Of a stretch of 40,843 nucleotides of DNA, positions 17,566 through 26,307 are shown piece after piece. Every line of letters starts with the position of its first letter. Position 1 is the first letter of the stretch. This DNA is from Methanosarcina sp. (GTDB lineage Archaea > Halobacteriota > Methanosarcinia > Methanosarcinales > Methanosarcinaceae): NCBI RefSeq assembly GCF_028693135.1, contig NZ_JAQUVZ010000033.1:1-40843 (forward strand), written 5' to 3'. The translations under genes were made by a program, and so were the position numbers. Under the pieces are notes generated by a model. That model had not been told where the DNA came from and made no database searches. It saw nothing but the letters and a program-made list of their open reading frames with translations.

Positions 17566-18064
17566 TTTCAGTCTCCTTATTCTCGAATTTCTTCACTTTG
17601 TTTCTATTCGCTTTTCATCTGCATAGGGGAAAATCCACGTTTTTCCCGAAGGTCGGACTTCAACGGACTGTGAAGAGGGAATAACTTTTGTTTTACAGGG
17701 GAAGGGTTGAAAACCTGCTACAAAAGCCCCGTTTGACAAAACCTGTTAGCTTCCAGCTACAGGCCTAAAAGAAGGAAAACTCGGTGTCCCTCCACTCCCT
17801 TCTTTGAAACCCCTAGCTATAGTCTCCACTATCCGCTTTTCCGTAACTTTTCAAAAAGACAGCCGTTTTTTCCCAACGTGGTTGCAGGGAAAAAGCTGCT
17901 CCACTTTTCGGCAAAGTACTCCATACTTCCCGGATTAAGCCCCCCTTTGCTTCAATTTTTCCGGATTATTTGATATTACTCTGTCAATTTTATTTTATAA
18001 ATCCATATATATAATTTATATATAACTTATTATCTGATTTTTCGATAGATCTCCTCTTTCGTGC
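17566..18064 (-). promoter_or_regulatory. Promoter and long untranslated leader of mttB
   Basis: About 500 bp without a gene. On the minus strand a very AT-rich block at roughly 17985-18035 (TATATATAATTTATATATAAC on the plus strand) holds probable TATA elements. Transcription would start near 17970-18000 and give a leader of about 400 nt before mttB. The leader is much richer in G+C than the TATA block. No clear mtbB terminator was found upstream, so read-through from mtbB may also occur. Confidence 0.55.
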
Positions 18065-19471
18065 TTACCTCCCGGTCTGTTTTCTAAAGAGATCGCAGGA
18101 GTTTATCTTGACGCCGAGCAGCTTTTCGATGTTCATCTTTGCAGCAATGCCTTTGGCTGCGCCGGGCACGGAGGTGATGACGCCAATATCAAGCTCTTCA
18201 CGCAGTTCTCTCATGACATGTTCGTCTGAGAGATCCATTGTGCCAACGTTAAGCTTCTTTGCCACGTAATCTTTTGCGTCTTTTATCCTCATGTTCTTTG
18301 AGAACTGCATCCTTGCTACAAGGTCGCCAGCTGCTCTTATCCCAGTCATCCCGGAAGCCATTATGTGTGCGATCGGCATACCCAGAGGGTCGCCGACCCC
18401 GACCTATATGCCATCGACTCTGGCAATCTCAACCATTGCCTTGCTGGCCCTGGTAACGGCATCTACCGGAGGAGTTTCAAGCATCGGGATTCCGCCGACT
18501 CCCATACCCATGTCAACGTGACAGGGCAGGGTTGAGACCTTTACGGCTTCTTTAATGAAGGTCACGGAGCGAGCCAGATTCCAGGCTGAGGTCTTGCTGG
18601 TGTTGGTGTTGACCACGGGCCCGAAAACATTTGCCCCGGCTTTTGCAATCAGGGGTGCCTGCTGGTGCGGCCAGAGCCCTGCAAGGGTCACACCGTCGTA
18701 CTGCAGGTTACCATGCATCCCGAGCACCATTTCCCCTGCCATCCCGGCTTCTATGTACATGTTCGGGAACTCTTTCCTGAGGGCTTCAATTGCATGGAGG
18801 GTCCCATAGAAGTCTGCATCCCCGGCTGCAGCTGTGGTGTCGAAGTTGACCCCATCCGCCCCCGAGGCAAAGAGCTTCTGCATGATCCAGACCGTATCCC
18901 TGGTAAGGTGTTCAGCTGCGTGCTCCATGGCGTCCCAGGCTTCCTGAATCTTGAAAGCCTTCATGAGATCTCCAGGGTTTTCGAAGGGTCCGTCCGGTGT
19001 ATAATACAGGCCCATGTTTGGCATTGCCCCGTAGAAGAGCGGGATAATCATGTTCTGCTGGCAGACTTCCATTGCCTGGCACTCATTTGAAACCACGGGT
19101 TTTACAGGTTTGTAGCTGTAGTCAATGTGCCCGAGCTCCATAGTGTCGGCCCCAAAAGCCCTTTCGTGCACCATGCAGCCCACAAGCCTGCTGGAGGGAA
19201 TCCCAACACCGCTGTTGCCCTGGTCCCCATCAAGCCTGATTGTACCAATGTCGTGGGTTACGGGCACTTCCATGCCATGTTCCACGCTGACAGCTTTTCC
19301 GGGCATCATAAGGATTTCTGCAAGTTTCTCAAGCTCGTTTCCGTCCAGGGCAGAAATCTCCCCGAGATCTGCAGCATGTGCAGTTCCGGCTTCGATCTCG
19401 CTTAGAATTTTTTCTTTGGTAAGGAAGATCCTCTTTCCGTCTCCCATCCTCAGAGCGTATTCTGTTGCCAT
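18065..19471 (-). CDS. mtbB: Dimethylamine methyltransferase MtbB with in-frame UAG (pyrrolysine)
   Basis: 468 residues if the amber codon at 18404-18406 is translated as pyrrolysine at position 356, which agrees with known MtbB. The N-terminal 355 codons begin [19 protein letters not shown] and end EIARVDGI; after UAG the frame continues [18 protein letters not shown]. The enzyme transfers a methyl group from dimethylamine to the corrinoid of MtbC. Its start lies 6 bases after the mtbC stop, so mtbC and mtbB are co-translated. A small GC hairpin follows the UAG by 4 bases. Confidence 0.96.
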
Positions 19472-19477
19472 TTATTC

Positions 19478-20128
19478 TCACTTCCCAAGGAGCAGTTCCT
19501 TTGCCTTTGCCACGGCTTCACTGGCGTTTTCTGCGTAGCAGTCTGCCCCTATCTTGTCAGCCCAGGCCTGGGTTGCAGGAGCTCCTCCAACCATAACCTT
19601 TACTCTCTCCCTCATACCTTCTTCTTTGAGGAGTTCGATTACCCCTTTTTGACCGGGAAGAGTTGTGGTCATAAGAGCTGAAAGCCCTATCATATTTGCA
19701 TTGACTTCTTTTGCCTTCTCGACAAAGTTCTTGATCGGGACATCCCTGCCGATGTCATGAACTTCAAATCCTGCAGACTGGAGCATGGTGGAGACTATGG
19801 ACTTGCCTATGTCGTGCACATCCCCCTCTACAGTCCCGTTAACAATGACTCCCATTGTCTTTTTTTGGGCGCCTGCAGGCATGTCCGCCTCAAGGATCTT
19901 GACCCCTGCAGTCATTGCATCGGCGGCCATCATCACGTGGGGCAGGAAAAGTTTTCCCCTCTCAAAGAGGACCCCTACCTGGTTCATCCCGGCAGCAAGC
20001 CCCTTTTCAATGATCTCAGCCGGTTCCATCACTCCTTTTGCCTTTTCTACAGCAGCAAGTACTGCATCCTTCTTACAGGAAATGATCGCATCCGAAAGTT
20101 CCTGAATTAATTCTTCTTTGCTTGCCAT
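19478..20128 (-). CDS. mtbC: Dimethylamine corrinoid protein MtbC
   Basis: 216 residues, with the same layout as MttC: helical cap, then cobamide-binding domain with GDVHDIGKSIV (D103, H105, G108) and GGAPATQAWADKIGA. It is the methyl acceptor for MtbB and lies directly upstream of mtbB. ATG 20128 is preceded by an A/G-rich AAAAAGGGGG about 5 bases away. It is the first gene after a leader of roughly 400 nt. Confidence 0.94.
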   Translation of the reverse strand: MASKEELIQELSDAIISCKKDAVLAAVEKAKGVMEPAEIIEKGLAAGMNQVGVLFERGKLFLPHVMMAADAMTAGVKILEADMPAGAQKKTMGVIVNGTVEGDVHDIGKSIVSTMLQSAGFEVHDIGRDVPIKNFVEKAKEVNANMIGLSALMTTTLPGQKGVIELLKEEGMRERVKVMVGGAPATQAWADKIGADCYAENASEAVAKAKELLLGK

Positions 20129-20580
20129 TTATAACCCCCTTTTTCCAGATTTGTTTTGTACGAACAGTTAGGTTCTTCGTGCCGGAAGAATCCCAGTCTA
20201 TACATTTGAAAAAAAACCTCTCCTCCAGAAAACGAGTTTCATTTTTTCGTTTTTTCTGAGGGATCGAGATCTATTTTTATTACAGTTTCTGCCTTTTTCT
20301 GGATCCTGCTTTAACTTCCAGGTTTCTCCATCTACAGTTTCCACTATACAGCTGTACTCTTAAGCCCCTCCCCTGATTTATTTATCCTGTCTTTTAAATA
20401 TGGTAGTGACTGTAGTTGTTTTCTGAATCTGGATTTTGTCTCTACACTAGTCTCTTACACTGATCTCTATTTTTTCCTTCCAGACGTTATTGCGGAAAGC
20501 TATTGAAAAATCCCGTTTTTCCGGGCTATACCCCTTATTTAATATCGTTTGAATCTATATATTTATATCTTGTTAGATTT
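20129..20580 (-). promoter_or_regulatory. Promoter and long leader of mtbC-mtbB
   Basis: No gene is visible. On the minus strand a TATA-like stretch (TATAAATATATA, plus-strand positions 20556-20567) would start transcription near 20530, leaving an untranslated leader of about 400 nt. Long leaders are known for Methanosarcina methyltransferase operons; this one is inferred from sequence only. Confidence 0.55.
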
Positions 20581-20671
20581 ATTAAATAGTCCGTATTTTT
20601 AATTTATAGGAGGAAACCTGGTTTTCTTCTCTTTGGTGTGAATATATGCCGGGGATCAGGAACACTGCGGA

Positions 20672-20699
20672 TAAAAAAGTGAGAGAAAGTGATTCTCTC
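20672..20699 (-). terminator. Hairpin and T-run downstream of the suf/unknown-gene block
   Basis: GAGAGAA (20681-20687) pairs with TTCTCTC (20693-20699) around a 5-base loop. On the minus strand it is followed by ACTTTTTTATCC. It lies about 210 bases after the stop of the unknown gene at 20907 and just upstream of the mtbC promoter, so it would separate the two transcription units. Confidence 0.65.
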
Positions 20700-20906
20700 T
20701 GCTGGTTCTCAATGGCAAAGGAAACTCTTGCCCAGGAGCAAAAGGCTGGATAAATAGAACGTTTTGGAGAAATCGAAAGTTTTAATCAAAAGTGCGGACG
20801 TCTATAAAAAAGGAGTTTTGGAAAACTTATTACTGCTTCAAGTTCCTGAATTTGGAGAATGGAGAAAATGGTAAAGTCAGGAAAAAACTCTTTTAAGGCA
20901 GAGCCC

Positions 20907-21272
20907 TCAGTCCTCTTCAAGGCTCGTATTATCCCCCACTGAAAGCATAAGTTCCCCGTATAGCAGTTTCTCAAGGGTTTCAGCTACGTATCTTCTCTGC
21001 TGGTATCTCTGGATGTCTTCATGCATCCTTATATCCGAATCTACCTGGACTCTGAGCAGAGCAAAATGAAAGGCTTTTTCATTCTTTATCTGTGCAGTAT
21101 AAAAGGTTTCCAGCAGGTAAGGAAGTCTTCGGGGGTCTTCGATTGCTTCACTTAAAAGCAACATTTCTTCGGGAATATCCATCGTATGCGAACTTATGTC
21201 CTTTTTTCCTGTAATGAGTTGCAGGTTTCTTTCCGAATACTTTTTTTCAAGAATGATTACTTCACCATTCAT
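20907..21272 (-). CDS. Conserved-looking protein of unknown function downstream of sufB
   Basis: About 121 residues, acidic, largely helical, no membrane segment. It contains IPEEMLLLSEAIEDPRRLPY and DIRMHEDIQRYQQRRYVAET; I do not recognise the family. ATG 21272 is preferred because GGAGG lies 8 bases upstream; the frame could start at GTG 21281, but that overlaps the ribosome-binding site. It follows sufB by about 115 bp on the same strand and might be a late member of that transcript. Confidence 0.7.
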   Translation of the reverse strand: MNGEVIILEKKYSERNLQLITGKKDISSHTMDIPEEMLLLSEAIEDPRRLPYLLETFYTAQIKNEKAFHFALLRVQVDSDIRMHEDIQRYQQRRYVAETLEKLLYGELMLSVGDNTSLEED

Positions 21273-21388
21273 ACTTTCCACCTCCGTCCTTGTTGAGAGC
21301 TCTAAATTTTCCTGACAAATTGTTCTTGATTAGCTGAACTCAGTTCACAGGATGCCGGATTCTGAGAAATAAGGGATGAAGGCAGATT

Positions 21389-22351
21389 TTAAGCCAGCAT
21401 TCCCTTTACTATAATGTCTATTGCATCGTCTTCTTCAAGGCCGCGGGCCATGAGGGTTTCGACTTCCTTTTTGTCCACACAGCCGATAGCAGCCTCGTGA
21501 GTAACCTTTGCAAGGGGGTTGTCGACCCGGACAATTGGCACAGCTTCAGCCTTTGCGTTGCCCTGGATGACTTCCATGCAGTCCACGTGTCCGCGGGCTC
21601 TCGGGGCGTGGCCTTCGGTGATTCCCCTGAATATGGATTCTGCGTTGTCGGTTATGGCAAGCCGGCTTTTGATCACACTGCGGGCGTTTTCTCCATTAAG
21701 AGAGATCCTTTCAAATATCTTTATTATATCATCTGCTTTTCCGTAGACCTTGGTGACCATCTCGCAGATCGAATCTTTCCCGGCGTCCACACTGTAATCG
21801 AATTCCAGATACCCTACCCTTCCGGAGAGAAGGGAAAAGTTCGTGTAATAGCTGCCTCCTTCCTCTATCGTTACATGGGCTTTCGGAAGTACCTGAATTC
21901 CTCCATAGGGTCCGTGGAAATGGGTCTCGGTGTATTTCAGGGACGCGTTCTTCCCGATAAGCATCTCAGCCTCCATTTTGTGGATAACCTTTTCAGCGTT
22001 TGGGAAGGTGCAGTGGGCGATAAGTTCTACAGCCGAATCTTCTTCGGCTACGAAGTCCATTTTGATTTCCTGAAGCCCATCTTTAGGGACCATCCCGAAG
22101 CAGAGGTGGACAGGCAGGGGGATTTTATATCCTTTTTTGATGGTCAGTTTAATGTCCACGCCATGCTCGGTTTCGTTCTTCTCAAGCACTATTCCTTCTG
22201 TCCCATTTGCACTGAGCACTTTATTCCCGCTTACCACAAGGCTTGCAAGCCCATGGTCATGCAGGACTGCAGCGTCTCCTCCGGCTGCTGTATAAGCTGC
22301 GGTTATGTCTTCAGTTTCTCTGGAAAGCGCATTCAATTTAATCTGAGTCAT
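21389..22351 (-). CDS. sufB: SufB/SufD-family Fe-S cluster scaffold protein
   Basis: About 320 residues, short relative to bacterial SufB, as in the minimal archaeal SufC-SufB (SmsCB) system. The right-handed beta-helix core is followed by the conserved end HVDCMEVIQGNAKAEAVP, HEAAIGC and EEDDAIDIIVKGML. The cysteine in DCMEV and the His/Glu residues near KVTHEAAIG are the expected cluster-assembly residues. The start at ATG 22351 is one base after the sufC stop, with AGGTGG just upstream; a longer frame to 22387 overlaps sufC and is unlikely. It works with SufC in cluster assembly in the cytoplasm. Confidence 0.9.
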   Translation of the reverse strand: MTQIKLNALSRETEDITAAYTAAGGDAAVLHDHGLASLVVSGNKVLSANGTEGIVLEKNETEHGVDIKLTIKKGYKIPLPVHLCFGMVPKDGLQEIKMDFVAEEDSAVELIAHCTFPNAEKVIHKMEAEMLIGKNASLKYTETHFHGPYGGIQVLPKAHVTIEEGGSYYTNFSLLSGRVGYLEFDYSVDAGKDSICEMVTKVYGKADDIIKIFERISLNGENARSVIKSRLAITDNAESIFRGITEGHAPRARGHVDCMEVIQGNAKAEAVPIVRVDNPLAKVTHEAAIGCVDKKEVETLMARGLEEDDAIDIIVKGMLA

Positions 22352-22352
22352 T

Positions 22353-23102
22353 TCAGACCACCTGTGGGGGCGATACCCTATTATCACAGGGTATGCATCT
22401 GTTTTTGAAAAACTCGCTGATTTCCAGGGGGTCCCCGCTCCTGAGGATTGCCCCTTCGCACATCAGGGATGCTTTATCCGAGGCGGCTGCAATTTCTTCC
22501 CGGTGCGTAATTACAAGCACGGACGAGCCGTTTTCCTTGAGTGCCCGGATCAGAGAGACAATTTCTTTTAAGGAAACCACGTCAATTCCGGAGTCCGGTT
22601 CATCAAGGATTGCAAGTTTCGGCTTCATGGTAATGATAGAGGCAAGCTCAATTCGCTTTCTTTCGCCCCCACTCAACGCCTCGCCTACTTCTCTGTCAAG
22701 GTATTTTTCAGGTTTCAGGTCGACTTTCCTGAGGGCTTCCTTTATCTCCTCTTCCGTGATGCCTCCATTACCTTTTGCCCCTATCGCAAGGTAATCCCTG
22801 ACCTTTAACCCCTCAAAACGGGCGGGTTCCTGCCAGGCAAGGGTTATGCCTTTTTTTGCACGTTCGGTTATCGAAAGCGCCGCAATATCTTCCCCGTTAA
22901 AAATGATGCTGCCTTCTTCATATTCATAACCCTGGAGCCCCATAAGGGTGTAGGCAAGTGTACTTTTCCCTGCGCCGTTTGCGCCGATGATGCTGTGGAT
23001 TTCCCGGTCCCCTACTTCAAGGTTGACCCCACGCAGAAGTTTTTTCCCATCCCGGCTCAATATCAGGTTTTTTAAGGATAAAATATATGACACCTCTAGC
23101 AA
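22353..23102 (-). CDS. sufC: SufC Fe-S assembly ATPase
   Basis: Up to 249 residues. ABC ATPase with Walker A GANGAGKST, signature LSGGERKR, Walker B LAILDEPDSGID and a final HREE switch region. The sequence after Walker A (LMGLQGYEYEEGSI) is SufC-like. It forms a complex with SufB. The start is unclear: the annotated frame opens with TTG 23102, a GTG lies at 23093, and the best-placed Shine-Dalgarno (GAGGTG) points to an ATT at about 23084. It follows cobY by about 25 bp on the same strand. Confidence 0.9.
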   Translation of the reverse strand: MLEVSYILSLKNLILSRDGKKLLRGVNLEVGDREIHSIIGANGAGKSTLAYTLMGLQGYEYEEGSIIFNGEDIAALSITERAKKGITLAWQEPARFEGLKVRDYLAIGAKGNGGITEEEIKEALRKVDLKPEKYLDREVGEALSGGERKRIELASIITMKPKLAILDEPDSGIDVVSLKEIVSLIRALKENGSSVLVITHREEIAAASDKASLMCEGAILRSGDPLEISEFFKNRCIPCDNRVSPPQVV

Positions 23103-23126
23103 ATTTTTGTTTGAACACTGCAGAAT

Positions 23127-23738
23127 TTAGTTTGAGCACTGCAGCAAATCCTTGCAGCGCTGCAGGTCTTTAACGGTATTTACGTTTATTGCTAGTTTGG
23201 GATTATCAAGTATCAGATTAAAGTCTTCCTGTTCGCTTCGGATTTGAGAACTGTCAAGGATATTTACTCCCGCAGGCACGATGAGTTTTCCATCCTTGTT
23301 AAATACGGTATCCGGCCTGGTTCCTGCTCCCTTACATACATTGATAGGGACATATACGGAAAGTGCCGGCTTTCCTTCTTCCATGTATTTCCGGATTACC
23401 GAATCAATAAGCTCGGTATCTATCAGGGGAAGGTCGGACATAATAATCATTACTGGTCCCGTCGTTTCTGCAGTTTCCACTGCATGGATCATGTCCCCGA
23501 CATAGTTTCCTCCAAAGGTCCTGATTACCTTAACCTCGCCTTTATAGCGTTCCTGGATCATGATTTCAGTCTTTGGGGTAACAGGCGAGACTGCTACGAA
23601 CACTCTATCTATACTTTTTGTGGATCTAAGGGTATCTATCACATAGGTAATGAGTGGCTTTCCGAGTAATTCAACACAGGGCTTTTCCCCCATTCCAAGC
23701 CTCTGCCCGAACCCTCCTGCCATTACAATAGCGTCCAT
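23127..23738 (-). CDS. cobY: Adenosylcobinamide-phosphate guanylyltransferase CobY
   Basis: 203 residues. Nucleotidyltransferase fold with [20 protein letters not shown] at the N-terminus (GTP loop) and [11 protein letters not shown], the metal-binding aspartate region. CobY is the archaeal replacement for bacterial CobU and activates adenosylcobinamide phosphate with GTP. ATG 23738 has GGAGG 6 bases upstream and overlaps the cobS 3' end by 16 bp. It lies between cobS and sufC in one gene string. Confidence 0.93.
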   Translation of the reverse strand: MDAIVMAGGFGQRLGMGEKPCVELLGKPLITYVIDTLRSTKSIDRVFVAVSPVTPKTEIMIQERYKGEVKVIRTFGGNYVGDMIHAVETAETTGPVMIIMSDLPLIDTELIDSVIRKYMEEGKPALSVYVPINVCKGAGTRPDTVFNKDGKLIVPAGVNILDSSQIRSEQEDFNLILDNPKLAINVNTVKDLQRCKDLLQCSN

Positions 23739-24559
23739 TCCAGACCTCCGGTGTTTAATGAAAGATTGAGGATAACCGCAATAATAATCAGGGCAGTTAA
23801 CCTGCCAATTTCGTTAGCAGTACCTATTCCGTCGCCGTTTAAGCCTCCAAAGTGTGAATAACTTCGGTTCAGGAGCACCAGGGACGAGATACATGCTGCA
23901 AGGTAGGGAAGCAGCCCTATCAATCCAAATGGCAGGGAACATACAACTGCTCCAAAGACAAATCCTATGAGGAAATTTTTTAGGGTTGCCCCGTTTATGG
24001 TCATTTCCCCCAGGCCAGGATATGCCTGTTTTTCCGGCCGTGGGAGCGGTTTTCCAAAAGCTGCAATTGTTAACATTGACTGTTTGGCGCTGACTTCCGC
24101 TATAAACATGGACCCGAACATAAGAAGCGGAAGATTAGAACCAAAAGCAGTAATGCCTTCGTCCTGAACCGATCTTATGGAACCGTAAAAGGTGAGCAGT
24201 ACAAGCATGCCGAAAGCAACTCCTCCTGTCCCAAGGGTCGTGTCTTTCAATGCCTTGATTTTTTTCTCACGGGACCCGTGGGCCATAAAGCCGTCTCCCA
24301 TGTCAGTGACCCCGTCAAGGTGGTTAAAGCCTGTAAAGTAATATACAGATCCCATAATAAGAGCTGCCAGAACGGGACCCGGGAAAATCAACTGCCCTAC
24401 GTATGCAACTGCCCCTATGAGAAGCCCAAGTACGGCTCCCACGACAGGGTAGAAGTAGATCTTTTTCATGAGTTCATCGATCCCTTCCATACTGATTCCT
24501 ACAGGGATCGTGGATAGGAAGCCAAAACCCGACTTAAATGCAAGTAAATATGAATTCAT
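23723..24559 (-). CDS. cobS: Cobalamin-5'-phosphate synthase CobS
   Basis: 278 residues. Integral membrane protein with FLSTIPVG near the N-terminus, then [32 protein letters not shown]-type acidic loop ([11 protein letters not shown] seen) and [17 protein letters not shown] near the C-terminus. It joins GDP-cobinamide with alpha-ribazole phosphate at the membrane. About six or seven helices are visible. It begins 17 bp after cobZ. Confidence 0.95.
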   Translation of the reverse strand: MNSYLLAFKSGFGFLSTIPVGISMEGIDELMKKIYFYPVVGAVLGLLIGAVAYVGQLIFPGPVLAALIMGSVYYFTGFNHLDGVTDMGDGFMAHGSREKKIKALKDTTLGTGGVAFGMLVLLTFYGSIRSVQDEGITAFGSNLPLLMFGSMFIAEVSAKQSMLTIAAFGKPLPRPEKQAYPGLGEMTINGATLKNFLIGFVFGAVVCSLPFGLIGLLPYLAACISSLVLLNRSYSHFGGLNGDGIGTANEIGRLTALIIIAVILNLSLNTGGLEWTLL

Positions 24560-24576
24560 AATGTATCGCCTGTTTT

Positions 24577-25119
24577 TTAGTCGTTTGTTTCAAACTCTGC
24601 CATACCTCTTGAATACATATTGGAGGAAACCCCTCCGATAAGCCCTCCTATCACGTCGTCCATGAAAGGCCCCAGATTTGCAAGGATTCCGGGTTTTAGT
24701 TTGTCATACCTGACAAACTCGAATGTCCCTTTAGAGCCGCTTATATAGTTTGCGATGCTGTTGCCCAGAACTTCATCAGCGATTATGAAACTCAGGTCTT
24801 TTTCATAAGAACTTTTGCTGAGGTTTGGAAGGTTTCCGGCTCTGCCTTCTCTCTCCAGCAGGACCCCGGAATAAATCAAAAGGCAGAGGTTCGGGTCCGA
24901 AAGAGCGAATTTTAGTTCCCTTTTAAACAGAGCTTCAGCTTTTTCCCTGGTCTCAAGTCCGGGGTGAGGGACATACATTTCGAGAGCTGTGTTCGAAAGG
25001 TCCTGGATACTTATTCCTTCTTCAGCCAGGACATCAAGGATATCGACGGTAGCTTTTCCCTCTATTTTTTCAGGCTGCCCTTTTTTCAGGTCCCTTTCCT
25101 CAATATCGGATAACTTCAT
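24577..25119 (-). CDS. cobZ: Alpha-ribazole phosphatase CobZ (PgpA-like fold)
   Basis: About 180 residues, resembling the phosphatidylglycerophosphatase A family and matching the Methanosarcina CobZ known to replace bacterial CobC. Visible features are [38 protein letters not shown] and a glycine-rich end [19 protein letters not shown]. It dephosphorylates alpha-ribazole phosphate, or the cobamide phosphate, in the nucleotide-loop pathway. ATG 25119 is preferred because GGAG lies 8 bases upstream; the GTG at 25128 overlaps that site. It is the first gene of cobZ-cobS-cobY. Confidence 0.87.
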   Translation of the reverse strand: MKLSDIEERDLKKGQPEKIEGKATVDILDVLAEEGISIQDLSNTALEMYVPHPGLETREKAEALFKRELKFALSDPNLCLLIYSGVLLEREGRAGNLPNLSKSSYEKDLSFIIADEVLGNSIANYISGSKGTFEFVRYDKLKPGILANLGPFMDDVIGGLIGGVSSNMYSRGMAEFETND

Positions 25120-25129
25120 ACTGATCACT

Positions 25130-25308
25130 CCGGGGTTGTTAAAACGGTTATTTTAGGATTTATTAAATTCTTAAAATTGTTGATCTTGAAATTAATTCTC
25201 TTAAGAAGATAAATATATTTTAAGCCTTTATATCGGTTACCTTAATGGATCTATAATGGATTTTACTGCTAATTAAGGGGTTCAGATTAATGGTGGTACA
25301 TTTATAGG
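25130..25308 (-). promoter_or_regulatory. Probable promoter of the cobZ-cobS-cobY string
   Basis: On the minus strand an AT-rich stretch at about 25205-25222 (AAAATATATTTATC) is a plausible TATA box, giving a leader of roughly 60 nt. No gene is visible. Confidence 0.45.
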
Positions 25309-26307
25309 TCACAGATACAGGTAAATTCCCGTTATCTGGATCACTGCCACAAACGCAACAAGTGAAAACCCTGAAGCAATTGCTATTAATTGGGATGCCC
25401 TTTTTATATCTTTTACTTCGGTAGGTGGGTATGAAGCTCCCAGCACATAAGTGTCGGGTTTTTCAAGTTTAACTCCCAGAGCCCCGGCAGTAGCAGCCAT
25501 TGGATAGCCGGAATTGGGGGACGGAGTCTTCATTCCATCTTCGATAGCTGTCTTTATGCTGTCAAGGGGATTGATTTTTCTTCCGTTTTTAGGGAATAAG
25601 GATACTGTAAAGGCTGCAGCAAGGATAAAGATAACTGAAAGCCGCGCAGGAATCCAGTTCAACACGTCATCGGACTTCGCTGAGAAGTATCCCAGTTCCC
25701 TGTAAGGCTCGGTTTTATACCCTACCATCGAGTCAAGGGTGCTTATGGCTTTAAAGGCGTATGCGGCCACAAGCCCGATTTCTCCGAAAAGTGCGTAATA
25801 GAAAATCGGGCTCAGGATGCCGTCCACATAATTCTCGGAAACTGATTCAATAACTGCAGAAGACATCTGAGTTTTTGTCAGTTTGGAGGTGTTCCGGCTT
25901 ACGTAGATAGGGAGCAGTTCCCTTACTTTTTCCAGCTGGTTTTCTTCAAGGTGTTTGTAAATCTTCCTGGCAGGGCTCAGCAAGCAGTTGATTGCAAAGG
26001 TGGCTTTCAGGAAATAGGCTTCTATAAAGAGTGCTAAAATGCCCGGAATTCCTGGAAAGGCTGCAAGAAGGGCTGCAATGTAGAGGACGAAATAGCCCAG
26101 TAAAGATGCGAAGAAAACACAGCAAAGAGCCATTGCCATACCATAGATTTTTCGATGGGTTTTTGGGGCTGCGTTTTTCAAAAAACTGATTAATTTTCCT
26201 ATCCAGACAACGGGATGAACTGCAGCAGGAGGTTCACCTAAAACAATGTCTATGACTGCAGCGAGCAGAAGTACCAGAGCAAGGTGCCCGCTGTCAGGGA
26301 TAATCAT
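25309..26307 (-). CDS. cbiB: Adenosylcobinamide-phosphate synthase CbiB
   Basis: 332 residues, multi-pass membrane protein. Characteristic motifs are DIVLGEPPAAVHPVVWIGK near the N-terminus, SSAVIESVSENYVDGILSP in the middle, and DSMVGYKTEPYRELGYFSAK. Also SPNSGYPMAATAGALGVKL. CbiB attaches the aminopropanol (phosphate) arm to adenosylcobyrate. Its ATG overlaps the cobD stop by 4 bases (26304-26307), so the two are translationally coupled. Confidence 0.95.
   Translation of the reverse strand: MIIPDSGHLALVLLLAAVIDIVLGEPPAAVHPVVWIGKLISFLKNAAPKTHRKIYGMAMALCCVFFASLLGYFVLYIAALLAAFPGIPGILALFIEAYFLKATFAINCLLSPARKIYKHLEENQLEKVRELLPIYVSRNTSKLTKTQMSSAVIESVSENYVDGILSPIFYYALFGEIGLVAAYAFKAISTLDSMVGYKTEPYRELGYFSAKSDDVLNWIPARLSVIFILAAAFTVSLFPKNGRKINPLDSIKTAIEDGMKTPSPNSGYPMAATAGALGVKLEKPDTYVLGASYPPTEVKDIKRASQLIAIASGFSLVAFVAVIQITGIYLYL

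Noticed and set aside
20646-20753. 35-codon plus-strand ORF (MPGIRNTADKKV...) with GGTG before ATG, between the mtbC promoter and the unknown gene.
   Set aside because: It overlaps a hairpin plus T-run that reads well as a minus-strand terminator, and the peptide has no recognisable feature.
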